Of a stretch of DNA of 64,000 nt, positions 1 through 12,000 are shown in pieces. A program made the position numbers and the translations under genes. This DNA comes from Siphonodentalium dalli. Taxonomy: Eukaryota > Mollusca > Scaphopoda > Gadilida > Siphonodentaliidae. Every line of letters starts with the position of its first letter. Position 1 is the first letter of the stretch. The notes under the pieces are model-generated. The model searched no databases. It saw only the letters and a program-made list of their open reading frames with translations, and had not been told where the DNA came from. Location of the stretch: the NCBI GenBank assembly GCA_032622095.1, contig CP136067.1, positions 129,907,990-129,971,989 of the forward strand, written 5' to 3'.

Positions 1-195
1 AGCGGAATCAGTAAATTCCGGAACGAACTGTTTCGTAAATCTGATCTTTTGATCGATTCTCACACATTTTATGACCAAAATAAATAATTTCTCTTCATAA
101 GATTGAGCTTACAATATATTTCACTGGATAAAATGACACATGTTTGTGGATAGTGAGAACCAAATGTCACTGTCCCAATTAAGTTCAACCTTTCG

Positions 196-898
196 CAGGC
201 CTGGCATTCTGAGGCGAGCGATAAAATCGCTCGCCTACCGCCCGCCTGAAAATAATCCAGGCGGACGAAATAACGCCCTCCCAAACGGCAAAACATCGCT
301 CTCCAGGACCCGGGTGTAAGTAATGATCTATGTACTAACAGAGTCGGCAACGAAGTGTTAAACGATGTCGGTATGGGACCTTTGATCTATAAGCCGCATT
401 CCGACTGTCCCTGGCGAAATGTACAAGCGATATTAATTACGTTGTAGCAATATTTCCACCGGAAGCACGTGCCTCTGTGAAATAGACACACCGTTCAGAG
501 TTATGTCACTTTGAAGTATTGCGTCATGCCTCCCACGCAACTGGACAGTGCTATATAATGTCAGGCATCATTGAGGCATTGTTATGAGGCAATGTAAAAA
601 GAATAGTTGTATGAATTGTTACTAAATACATTACTAGCTAAAGTAACAACATATCTTGTTATTTAATATTAAAATATTTTGTGTAATGAAAACAACAAAC
701 TCAGCAATTATTGTAATAGTTTAATACTGACATGTACTTTATTTTTATCAATACTGTACATGTGGAGTGGAATATTTACTATGTCTGATTTTGGCAAACA
801 TTTTCGCCCTCATGTGCTCGGCACAAATAATAGCCCTCCTAGACCTTTTCAGGAGGGCGATTTTTAGCTCTCCTAGATTTCTGAGAATGCCAGGCCTG
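196..898. mobile_element. Non-autonomous DNA transposon, ends CAGGCCTG
   Basis: The ends are inverted repeats (CAGGCCTGGCATTCT at the left, AGAATGCCAGGCCTG at the right). The hexamer CTTTCG flanks both sides (190-195 and 899-904) and reads as a target-site duplication. The left end folds on itself (GGCGAGCGAT / ATCGCTCGCC). No transposase is seen. It shares its end type and internal segments with the element at 24352-25145, so the two form one family. The CAGG..CCTG termini resemble hAT elements, but the 6-bp duplication is shorter than the usual 8 bp, so the superfamily is uncertain. Confidence 0.75.
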
Positions 899-904
899 CT
901 TTCG

Positions 905-1555
905 TTCCGTTTCCGGTTCCTATCAGTGAAAATTGTATTTAGCCTGCAGCCGTCTTTTATCGCTTCGATTGACAATATTTTAATATAATTAGCTAAATGT
1001 ATCCACGTATTCTAGTTTACACTGTTATTCAATTATTAAAGTTCAGAAACTATTTTCTATGTCCCCAATTGCAAACACCCAGTAAATCTATAGATAGCGA
1101 CTTGACCGCTGCAAGCAGCAGTCTGCGATCGACAATGGAATATGGATTACTTTGAGAGAAAAAGCAGTCAATATTCAAGTGCAAATATACTGGATTTAAT
1201 ATTGTTCTTGATTGTGTATTTTACGTAAAATTACACTTTCATGGAGAATGCTTTTAATGTGGACAAACTCGCCCAATTCCGTTGCATGGGTTGGACACCG
1301 ACTGACAAATTGTTGAGTACAAACACTCTTACATTTTGTTTCTGGTTCATATAGATTATCACAAGTTATACAACATATAAAACATAGTTAAATATTCACC
1401 ATACCATAATTACTGTGGGGGATTTTGACATTCACAACTCTGTGGACACTTTGTTTCCACATGAAGAAAATTAATTTAAATGGAGTTATACAACATCAAA
1501 AATAGACAAACTAACGACAGTAGTAACTCAGATAAAATAAATCATAACTTTAAAA
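905..1555. other. AT-rich stretch with no gene recognised
   Basis: No exon, RNA gene or complete mobile element is recognised. The first coding exon of GTPBP4 (about 16 codons in animals) was looked for here and was not found. Confidence 0.5.
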
Positions 1556-1637
1556 GTTGAGGAGGGCTATAGCCCTCCTAGGCATATCTAGGAGGGCTAT
1601 TAATAGCCCTCCTGGATTTTCTAGATTGCCAGCCCTG
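1556..1637. mobile_element. Terminal fragment of a CAGG..CCTG DNA transposon
   Basis: Palindromic AGGAGGGCTATAGCCCTCCT and a second similar hairpin end in TTGCCAGCCCTG. This matches the right terminus of the element at 196-898. No opposite end was identified. Confidence 0.5.
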
Positions 1638-1995
1638 ATCTCCTCCTACAGATTTCATCCCAGAGATTTGAAACTTCAGAATAATGTTGCCCATATATTG
1701 AAGATGTGCAACATGTATATAGATGACGAAAAAATTATTTTTTGACAGTTATTTACCCTTTCGACTTAGAAAATTTCAACATTTTTTATAATTGTCTGTA
1801 TGAGGGTACCTTCATGGTGTAACCAACTCCTCCTACAGTTTTGATCGTAGATATTTGAAACTAAAGAGTATTGTTATCCACATATTGGAGATGTGCAACA
1901 TGTATATAGATGACGGATTTTTTTTTTTTTACGGAGTTATTAACCATTTTCGACTTTGAAAATTTCAACTTTTGTTTTAATTTCTTTTACAAAGC
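1638..1995. repeat. Two degenerate HINE-type core repeats
   Basis: Two consecutive copies of a unit of about 180 bp share ATGTGCAACATGTATATAGA and a 'TCGACTTnGAAAATTTCAAC' segment. The same core type occurs in the HINEs at 17108-17890 and 48150-48710. No microsatellite or end is left, so this is an old fragment. Confidence 0.5.
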
Positions 1996-2201
1996 GGCAT
2001 CGACTTGCCACGTGATCGGGGGACACTGTGGTCAGCTGACCTTTTATTAATGTAATAAAAAGGCGACTAAAAGTCCTTCCTGTTAATGCCTAGTGGCTGT
2101 AAGGTGCGGATAGTGAAGATCCATGCTGGTGTCAGTTGTGTGCTGTTTTCTGACCATTTTGGGTCTGATTTTAGAATGTCTATAATGCAGTATTTAAATG
2201 A

Positions 2202-2640
2202 ACTCAATCCGATCAGAGGGTCCCCATCTCAACAGATTCCAACAACAACAATCCGATCAGAGGGTCCTATATTACTATTTCTTTGGCTTTGGGGTTAAAA
2301 AATATTTGATTCGAGTCGAGGAACCCATCAAACAAAGCTCAGAGTTATTAGATATTGATTTTTGAAATTTGTAATTTTCCCGAGATGAGTACTAATAATT
2401 GCCCTTAACTTCGTAATCTGCTCGAGATGTGTACACCAAAACACTATTCAAACAGACAGGGTAATAATAACGCAATTTTGACTGTGTTCTGGGACAGAAA
2501 GAATAGAAATAACGAAACTTCAAATATCGATATCTGATCACCTTGAGCGTTGATTGGTAGGTTCCTCGACTCGAATCAATTATTTTTTACCCCCAAAGCC
2601 AAAGAAATAGTAATATAGGACCCTCTGATCAGATTGAGTA
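2202..2640. mobile_element. MITE with long terminal inverted repeats
   Basis: The arms CTTTGGCTTTGGGG..GATTCGAGTCGAGGAACC (about 2251-2323) and their reverse complement (2570-2640) give terminal repeats of roughly 70 bp. Part of the left end (ATCCGATCAGAGGGTCC) is duplicated at 2208 and 2251. There is no coding capacity. A diverged half copy lies at 41865-41962. Confidence 0.65.
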
Positions 2641-3463
2641 CCTTTAAGCATATGTGGGCCGTGTCTGTAATACTCTGTATTGTGTGAAATGCAGAGCTAC
2701 CGGTTTGGGGAGGATGTGTTTGTTGTCTGCGTAGTGTTCTAATAGACGATTGTGGAGGTTCCTTTTAGTTTCTCCGATGTAATGTTTGGAGCAATAGGAA
2801 CAAGTAATTAGATATATACTGTTCCGTGTCATACAGTTGTATTTGTAGGGCCCTTTGTACCTCATGTATGACTGCTTTGGAACCAAGTCTGTTTTTCAAA
2901 GCCTGTGCATACATGTATGTTACAATGTTGGAGTGCATTCAGTGAATGGGTTTGGTATGAAGTGTCCTGTGATACATGTACCTCTGGGTTGTGGCAGTTT
3001 TGCCTTTACTATGATGTCTGATAGGTTTTTGTTGCGTCTGCGAGCCATGATGGGTGGCTTAGGGAAAATCGTGTTGTATCTGGCGGGCATCATGATAAGT
3101 ACATGTAGGGGCCAGTGATTTCTGAATTTGCCGAAGATGCAGTAGGATTCAGGGTGGTGGGAAGTGACGAGGTAGGGTGTCCTCGTCTGCGACTTTCTCC
3201 TTATGTTTGAGGAGGTCGTCGCTGTTGCATTCGGCTGCACGTTTGATTGATAGGTCGATTTTGAAAAGCGAGTAGCCTCTATTGAGGAAGTACTTCTTGA
3301 ACCTTAAGGCTGTGTCCCCAATGTCGGGGAGTTCGCTGCAAATGTGTCGTTGGCTGTATGGTATGTCTTCGAACATGCTAAAATTAGGGTGACATGAGTT
3401 TGCTTTAACGTAGGCATGTGTGTCTGCGGGTTTAATATAGACCGACATTAGCAACTTAGCATT

Positions 3464-4785
3464 TTTAGCTCAACTTACTTTTGTAAGTTTGAGCTATTGC
3501 CATGGTTTGGCGTCAGTCGTCCGTGTGTCCGTCAACAATTTCCTTTGGCGCGGGCTACAGGTCGTAGCTTTGATCGGAACATCATGAAATTTGTCATGGA
3601 TGTTAACAATGACATCTAGATGGGAACGAGTCATTTTGGGGTCGTCCAGCCGAAAAACATGGCCACCAGCAGCCATCTTGGATTTTACTCTTTGCATGAC
3701 TAAATCCTTTGGCGCGGGCTACAGGTCGTACCTTGGTCTAATCTTTATGACATTTGTCATGAATGTTGGCATTGACATGTAGATGGGAATGAGTCATTTT
3801 GGGGTCATTCGGCCTAAAAACATGGCTGCCAGCAGCCATCTTGGATTTTACTCTTTGCATGACTAAATCCTTTGGCGCGGGCTACAGGTTGTACCTTTGG
3901 TCTAATCTTTATGAAATTTGTCATGAATGTTGACATTGACATGTAGATGGGAATGAATCATTGTGGGGTCATTCGGCCAAAAAACATGGCCGCTGGTGGC
4001 CATCTTAGATTTCAAAATTCAATCCATTGGCGCGGGCTACAGGTCGTACTGTTCGTCTGATCATCATGAAATTTGTCATGGATGTTAATATTGACATGTA
4101 GATGGGAACAAATCATTTTGGGGTCGTTCGGCCAAAAAACATGGCCGCCAGCAGCCATCTTGGATTTTACTCTTTGCATGACTAAATCCTTTGGCGCGGG
4201 CTACAGGTCGTACCTTGGTCTAATCTTTATGAAATTTGTAATGAATGTTGACATTGACATGTAGATGGGAATGAGTCATTTTGGGGTCATACGGCCAAAA
4301 AACATGCGCTGGCAGCCATCTTGGATTTCAAGATTCAATCCATTGGCGCGGGCTACAGGTCGTACTGTTCGTCTGATCATCGTGAAATTTGTCATGGATG
4401 TTAATAATGACATGTAGATGGGAACGAGTGATTTTGGGGTCGTTCGGCCAAAAAACATGGCTGCCAGCAGCTACATGTATCTTGGATTTTACTCTTTGCA
4501 TGACTAAATCCTTTATTGCGGGCTACAGGTCATAGGTTTGGTCAGATGGTCATGAAATTTGTCATGGATGTTAACAATGACACGTAGATGGGAACGAGTC
4601 CTTTTGGGGTCAATTGGCCAAAAAACATGGCCGCCAGCAGCCATCTTGTATTTACTCTTTGCATCACTAAATCCTTTGGCGCAGGTTAGACATTTCAATT
4701 AGCACCTTTCCTATTCCTCCATTTACTGTCAACCATTAAATTATTCCCCTACCTAAGTTGAGCTACAGTGTCATTGACACTTTCA
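3464..4785 (+). mobile_element. HINE-a: Helentron-associated element with ~160-bp core repeats
   Basis: It begins AGCTCAACTTAC..GTAAGTTTGAGCT, a short inverted repeat, followed by a degenerate CCGT-type microsatellite (GTCCGTGTGTCCGTC). Then come about eight tandem cores of ~160 bp marked by GGCGCGGGCTACAGGTCGTA and AACATGGCCGCCAGCAGCC. It ends in a tail hairpin AGTGTCATTGACACT. Microsatellite plus core repeats plus hairpin tail is the pearl/CvA (HINE) architecture. It sits inside the Penelope-like element. Sister copies lie at 33018-34332 and from 63471 to the window end. Confidence 0.8.
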
Positions 4786-4786
4786 T

Positions 4787-5294
4787 TATATGCCCATTTG
4801 AAAAAAACGGCCTTATTATGTGATTGGTCTCCACCCGTCTGTCCGTCCGTTAGCTGTGTGGGTTTATGGATGATAACTTTAGTTTGGGTTATTGTATTGG
4901 AACTAAATTTGGTACGTGAGTATTCCAGACCAAATTACAGGTCAAGTTCGAATTTGGGTTCTTTACGATTATTTTGTACTGACTTATGGCTCTTTTCGAC
5001 AGAATTTTCAATATTTGAGGTTTCCGGATGATAACTTGAGTTTGGTTTATTTTATCAGAAAAAAATTTGGTATGTGAGTTTTCCAGACCAAAATACAGGT
5101 CAAGGTCGATTATGTGCAGACTGCATGGAATGGTAAATGAACTTCATAAAGGTACAACAAACTCTATTAACATACCTTGTTTTTTGTCCATTTGTCCAAT
5201 ACTACAATTTAGTGTCACTGCCATTGTTTGTTTGTGGACAGTTCATAAAAGCACACCAGGCATATTTTGCCATGCCCAGCGTAGCTCTTGTTAT
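4787..5294 (+). mobile_element. HINE-b, short copy
   Basis: It begins TATATGCCCATTTGAAAAAA and has CCGTCTGTCCGTCCGTTAG, two to three cores containing CCGGATGATAACTT, and the tail GCCCAGCGTAGCTCTTGTTAT. A full-length relative lies at 15761-17107. It abuts the tail of HINE-a with no gap, and both sit inside the Penelope-like element. Confidence 0.75.
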
Positions 5295-5847
5295 GTGTTA
5301 CGCTGATATCGAGGAAATTAGTGTAGTCTGTGCTGTGTTCTGAAGTGAATTTTATGGTTGGGTGAGAGCTATTAAAATGTTGTATGAACTTCAGAAAATT
5401 GACAAAAATGTCGTCGATAAACCTGAGGTAAAGGAAATGTTGGGCTGGGCTGGTTGTGAGTAATTTATCTTCAAGTTTGCCATGAAAATATTTGTGTAGG
5501 AGGGTGCTACCTTGGTGCCCATGGCTATGCCTCAGATTTGGAGGTAGTTTTGCCCTTGAATGTGAAAATACATGTATTGCAATGGAGGACCAATCTTAAA
5601 AGATTGAGAACACTGCTCTATTCGATGAGCCATTGTGGTTTGTCTTGAAAGGCATTTGAAAACAGCCACCTGTCCTTCCCTATTTGGGATGCCGGTGTAT
5701 AGTTGAGTAACATCTAGTGTGCAAAGGATGAAGTTACTGGGTCAATTACATAGAGAAATGTAGTAGTTTATGCTCACACACACACAGAAAACTGTAACAT
5801 AAACCTGTGCTTTAATTTTACTGTATACATGTACATTGTATTTGCAG

Positions 5848-6018
5848 GATTTTGTGGACATAATCTTATCCAAGACCCAGAGGAAAACACCTACAGTGGT
5901 ACACAGACATTATAAAATATCAAGGATTCGGCAGTTTTATATGCGGAAAATAAAATACACACAACAGAATTTCCATGATAAGTTGACACAGATCATCCAG
6001 GACTTCCCAAAACTTGAG
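5848..6018 (+). CDS. GTPBP4: GTPBP4 exon 2
   Basis: It follows acceptor TTTGCAG, encodes 57 complete codons ([20 protein letters not shown] and on to QDFPKLE), and ends at a GTAGAA donor. It matches the N-terminal NOG1 domain just after the ~16 residues of exon 1. Phase 0 on both sides. Confidence 0.95.
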
Positions 6019-9000
6019 GTAGAATTAGCTAAATATCAACCCCGTGGTCACTCAATATGTTCACTATAGGTTACACTGGTGTAAATATGGTTCGGAGTGA
6101 CATCTAGTGGATGCAGGAGGAATATATAGGAATGAATAAAATAGACACTGGGCACTGATTGGTCAATAGCCTTGTGTGCTTTTTGCATAAAAAAATCATC
6201 ACACCTCTTCCCTATGATTTCCCATTTGTAAAATAGCCATTGGCACAGGAATTAACCCTTTGAATTTTTTGGTGTGGTCTAAAATATGACAGTATTTTTT
6301 ATGCGGTTCTGACACTAGTTAGAAAAACACAAGATTTAAAGGCGAATTCCCTGCCAGATGGACATGAATTTTTTTTGCGTAAAAATGTTTCCCCAAATGT
6401 CAATTTTTCAGATTTAAACAAAATTTTGGACCCAAAATTTATATTGCCAACAGTATACGCTAAAACGTTAGCACTGAGGCCTAAGGGAAACATTTACACC
6501 AGTGTAACCTATAGGATCGAATATTCCATCTTCTATATTTGATTACAATTAACATATACATGTGTATTCAAAATGTCAACTGATTTCATTTACAAACAAA
6601 CTCAGGGCCTTCGTAGTGGGTTCATGTAAAACAAAATAAATTTGAGCCTGTATTCCGTCATTTTCCAGACATTTTTTTAAAACATGGCACAGATGTCAAC
6701 CAGCATTGGAACCTGCACACATGCGATTTTGAGTTCATTCAGAGTCATTTTGGTGGAGTTTTGCCATTTTTCGACATATAATCGTCCCTGCTGCTTGGCA
6801 TCTGTTTAACCAACTCAAGGTCAAAATGATCTTCCAACAGCTCACCTTGTTTTAACTTTTGAGTCCCCAAATACAGCCAAATATATTTACCAAATAACAG
6901 AACCCTGAGTCTACAATATAAATCTTGGCAATTTGCATGTATCTTGGCTCAACATGATAACATTTTAGAAAATTTAGGGTTGAATTATTCATTGATGTAT
7001 ATGTACAGTAATGCCCTAAGTAATCGACCCCTTAACCACAGCAGAATTATGTGTAACGGAAATATGGCTTGTTGCCATTCATTGGAAAGCTCTCACTGAG
7101 AGCTTTCCGATGAATGGCTACAAGCCATATGTCCGACTAAATCCTGAAAAGTTACCCATAATTCTGCTGTGGTTAAGGGGTCGATTATTTAGGGCATTAC
7201 TGTATTTCCTTTTTTTTGCACTAGGACATACATCCATTTTATGCCGATCTGATGAATGTTCTCTATGACAAAGATCATTTTAAACTGGCTCTGGGACAGA
7301 TCAACACAGCTAGACATCTCATAGACAAGTGAGTTACATGTATACCTCATAGACAGGTGATTAGTACCTTTAACCCATTCTATACTGAATGGATTCTCCC
7401 ATCCAGTTATAAAAGTATACATTGGAATGGTCTATTATTCATTTGGTGGGGTGTTCAGGTAATAAAAGCAGATGACAGACAGAAAAACAGATATAGTTAA
7501 ACAAGAAAGTTGAAACTATAAAAATTTGATTAAAACCAGTCATGTCACTAAAGCGCCACACCACAGTTTAATATATTGTTGAAACTGTTAATCGACTTGA
7601 TTATTGAATGTCACAGTCGACTCTGCCAGTCTATTGGTCAAAACAACTTGCCTCCTGATCGCTGCAAGCAGCAGAATTGTAACAATGCAATTCAAATAAT
7701 GAACAATCTTCAAGAAAACGGCACCTAAATTGTTCTAAGACCCAACTATTTACTCAATGTAGCGACCCATTGATGATGACACTGCGATGTTTAGCATTGT
7801 GTAGCATGTGTGGGCTTGAACAGAACTCGGCATGCACATTCTCGGCATGCACATTCTCGGCATGCACATTCTCGAATCGCGATTTCATAACATGCTACTC
7901 TCACCTGCCGAATAATAGTGCTGCCGAATAATAGTGCTGCACTATTATTTGGCCTGCACTATTATTCGGCCTGCGCTATTATTCGGCAGGTGAGAGTAGC
8001 CAACTCCACTGAATATGATTACGATTTTTAAAATTAGTGATGGCATTATTACTTTCCATTAATAAACAGCCTTGGCAAATTTGTTAACTATAGACATGTA
8101 ATAGGAAAAAAATTTGTACTTTCAGTAGTAAAAAAAGGAAATGTGCATTTCTTTGTCATTGCAATCCTTATTTCATGAATATTTTTGCAATTCTGCAACG
8201 GTGCTCTTGTTATATGAGGACTGTTTGGCACCTTTTCCAATATGCATTTGTAAACATTTATTTTTTTATTTTTCAAAAGTGTTTCCAAAGATTATGTGAG
8301 GCTGTTGAAGTATGCAGACACTCTGTACAGATGTAAACAACTGAAGAAAGCAGCTCTAGGAAGGTGAGATTATAGTAGGGCCCTGCAATCCTGGTTGTAT
8401 TTATAGTGTGTCTGACATTTGCAGAATGAGGTCCTCAGAAGGTGAATTTAGTGAGACTAGCCCCAAAATTCACCCTCTTGGGACCTCATTCTGCTAAAGC
8501 CTCAACTCCTATGGGAGATCTAAGACCAGATTGAAGTTTTCCAGTTGAAGTTGCTGATTTTCACCCATTTTGTCATGTCACGTCTGATTATGCAATTTAT
8601 CTTCTGCAAATTAGGGGATAGAAACTTCCAGGAATGGAAAAAGTGACTAAAAACAATGTTAATTTGAGACTAGATGCTTCCCAGATGATGAGGTCTAAGC
8701 AGAATGAGGTCTCCAGAGGGGGAATTTGGTGATGTTAGCCCTGCATTCAGAGAGAGTGAATTTGGTGATGCTAGCCTGCCATGTGGGATAGCATCACTAA
8801 ATTCACCTCTAGGCACCTCATTCTGCAAATGTCAGATACACTATGTCCAGGCTTGGAATAGACGTGTAATATATAACCCTTTCATGACTGGATGTTCCTG
8901 AATTTTTGCGACAACCCTGTGCCAATGCATTCTCTTATATATGCGTGTCAACCATTGCTCACCTCGCATATATAAGAGAATGCATTGGCCTAACAAATTT

Positions 9001-12000
9001 TATTATTATTATTTTTTATAATTGTTAAAAAATGTGAGAAAAAATGAAAAAAAATGTTGAATTTAAGAACAAAATATATAAAGTGATAAAGTATGTCAGA
9101 AAAAATGATAAAAAATTGTTAGGCCAATTCATTGTCTTATATATGCGAGGCAACCTATGGTCGATTCGCATATATAAGAGAATGCATTGGTACAGGGTCT
9201 TTAATGTTGCACCAGCTCAGCTCTGTCACATTTCTTTAATCAAATTTGATTCTCGATTCAGTCCCCCTGAATCAATCGTTTTCGATTTTGAGTCATCGAG
9301 TTTAGATTCACGGTAAATGAACCCCACTATGTTCTTGTTGATTTATCGACTACCAGAGCTTCAAAGTATCAAAATAAAAAAAATCATGATCAAACAATTC
9401 CATCGCAGATATAGACAATCTTTAACGAGTTTTGTTGGGATATAAGATTTTATGAAATGAGTTTGATAATTCGAGTTTCATAAAATCTTATATCCCAACA
9501 TAATGAGTTGATGGTCTTGTATATCACATGATAAAAACTAGAACTTTATGCCTTAACAAATCAAAATCCTTAAAAGAAGTTACAAAATGCATAATATTTA
9601 GAGCGTTGGCTGAGACATATCACAACCGTATAAGACAGTATTTCACTCTGGGGCTTGCAATGGAAAATTTAGTCCCCAATTTACGTCTATGTTTTTGTGT
9701 CTATTTTCTTTAATACAACAAAGTTGGACAAAAATTTAACTTTAACTTTAACAAAGCAATCATTTTGTATTGTCTGGTGTTGGTGTCATATGCGGTTTTT
9801 CAAAAAGTATTAATCTGCATATAGTACAGCGGCCAAACGCCAAAAGTGGTCGGGTACCCCTACCCACGGTAGAACAAGTTAAAACCGACTTTTTTTGAAG
9901 GAGAAATACATACTGTAGACGAAAATGATAGTGAAAAATAACGGAATTGGTGGTGGCTATTCTCAAATCGACGATTAACGATACCCACCAGTGACTTTTC
10001 CCAGAAATTAACGATTTTGGTAAAGTGAGCCCTGCGGCTATGTCCTAAGTTATTAGCCCACATTGTAGGCGTTAAAATGCCAACAGCATACCATATCTGT
10101 ACCTGATATGCAAGAAGTGTTGGTTATTTTGATTTTCGTGCCATTTGGAGCCGAAAAATTTATTTTTTGTTGAAAAATCGCTCTTTTTCAAAACAATTAT
10201 ATTTTTCGAACATTATCATTCAAACGGATATTGCAATAATATTGAAATATTTAATTCATATGGTGTAGTAGTTATCTAACAAGCATATGAAGAAAGAAGT
10301 TAACAAAAAATTTGAACGGTTTGCGAGATATTTGATTTTAGCTACCCCTACCCCAAACACGTTTTTGGTCGAAAAAAATACATATTTTTGTAAATGACAT
10401 TACAAACATTTTCGAATTGATCTGAATGAGACCCAATATGAATCTTGTACTGAAAGTGTTGTCCAGAGATGCCGTTTAATCGATTACAGATGTGTTCAGG
10501 CTTTCAGACCCCAGTTACAACAACAACAATTATTTTATTGATAACAGGTAATTTTGCATGCATTAACATCGATGTTAAGTACTAAAACCTTTGTTATAAA
10601 CAATACGTGACCAACTATATAATTCAAATGGCTCAGTAGTTATCTGGACATCACAAGTAGAAAGAATTTGACAGAAATTGTCAACGGTTTTCAAGATATT
10701 GGAATTAGGTACCGCTATCCCGTACTCGATTTGGTAGAAAAACTACATATTTATGATAACAAGACAGACCTTTCTAAATTATTCTAACGAGCATCTAATC
10801 ATTATTCGTGTGATGAAAACCTGATCCGTAGACTTCGCGAGCCTGGTTTTAGATGACCTAAGGTTTCCAATTAAACCCCCAGTTACAACAACAACAACAC
10901 AATATTTTATTTATGACATGTAATTTTATATTAACACATATCGACTTTGAGCAACTGAAGTATTTGTTCTAAAGGACACATAATATAGAATAACATAATC
11001 ATACAGAACAAAATTATTGTGGCTCCCCCGCCCTATTAGACGTCCTGAACACACCACGAACTGAATAAAATATGATCTCAATATTAAGAATCATGTAATT
11101 ATAAAGGACAGTTACATAAAGAAATATACAATGTTTATGGATGGGTTGGTGGCACTTTGCTTGGCAAATATGAAGGGCGAATTTGCTATATTTTTCAAGA
11201 ACACTCTACCCAGTTTAAAGACTTCAAAGCAGTACGAAATTAATCTATATGATCTCTAATTCTCTATATTAACCGAGAATGTGACGGGAATGTAGTTCTA
11301 TCAGAGAATACATAATTTGTATGGATGGGTTGTGCATGTGTCGCTTTACAGAAAGTGGCTGATAAATAAGAAAGACGAATTTGCTGTTTTAGGCCCCCCT
11401 ACACAATTAAAGTGTTAAAGTTGAACAACTCACGAACTGAAATGATTGCTGTAAATATTAACTGAGGATGTGGGCAAAAAATAGTCATATCGGGGCGCAT
11501 ACATGGTGTTGATTGATGGGTTGGGGTTGGATCCCGAAAGCCTTTAGCACTTTACGAAAAACGGATGGCAAACTCCAAAGGCGAATATTTTTTGTTTTGT
11601 GGGACCCCTTTATATGCCCATTTAAACTCTTGAACACACCATGCTCCGAATATTCATGCTTTTATTATTAAATCACAGTGTGAAAGAAAGGTAGTGCTAT
11701 CAGGGAATATACACGTTATATGGGTAGTTTGGTTCCCAAAATCCTAGGGTACTTTACAAAAGGCGGCTGGCAAAAACCAAAGCTGAATATTTTCTTTGAG
11801 CACCCTACCCCATTAAAAGTCTTAAACACACTAATGGATGGACATGTTCTCAATATTAACTGGGGTGTGGACAAATGGTATATAATTCAGGAAATATACC
11901 TCTTCAGTGCACGATGGGCTGGCTTCCCAATGTCTAGGGCACTTTACAAAAAGTGGCTAGCAAAGAGAAGGCGAAATATCACTGTTTTTGGGTACCCATA

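Larger units (their letters stand above)
2644..5760 (-). mobile_element. Penelope-like retroelement, 5'-truncated, interrupted by two HINEs
   Basis: On the - strand, 5295-5760 encodes part of a reverse transcriptase, with a GTKVAPSYTNIF stretch and the catalytic FIDDIF motif. After the insertions, 3463-2920 encodes the region seen before the endonuclease in this family (an RGYSLF-type motif and a cysteine/histidine-bearing stretch). 2886-2644 encodes a GIY-YIG endonuclease signature (IYLITCSYCSKHYIGETKRN). RT followed by GIY-YIG is diagnostic of Penelope-like elements. The copy lacks its 5' part and is broken, and it lies antisense to GTPBP4. It is older than the HINEs inserted at 3464-5294. 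Confidence 0.85.

Noticed and set aside
3464-4785. Regular repeats that could be taken for a CRISPR array
   Set aside because: Units are ~160 bp and contiguous, without unique spacers, in eukaryotic intronic DNA. They are HINE core repeats.
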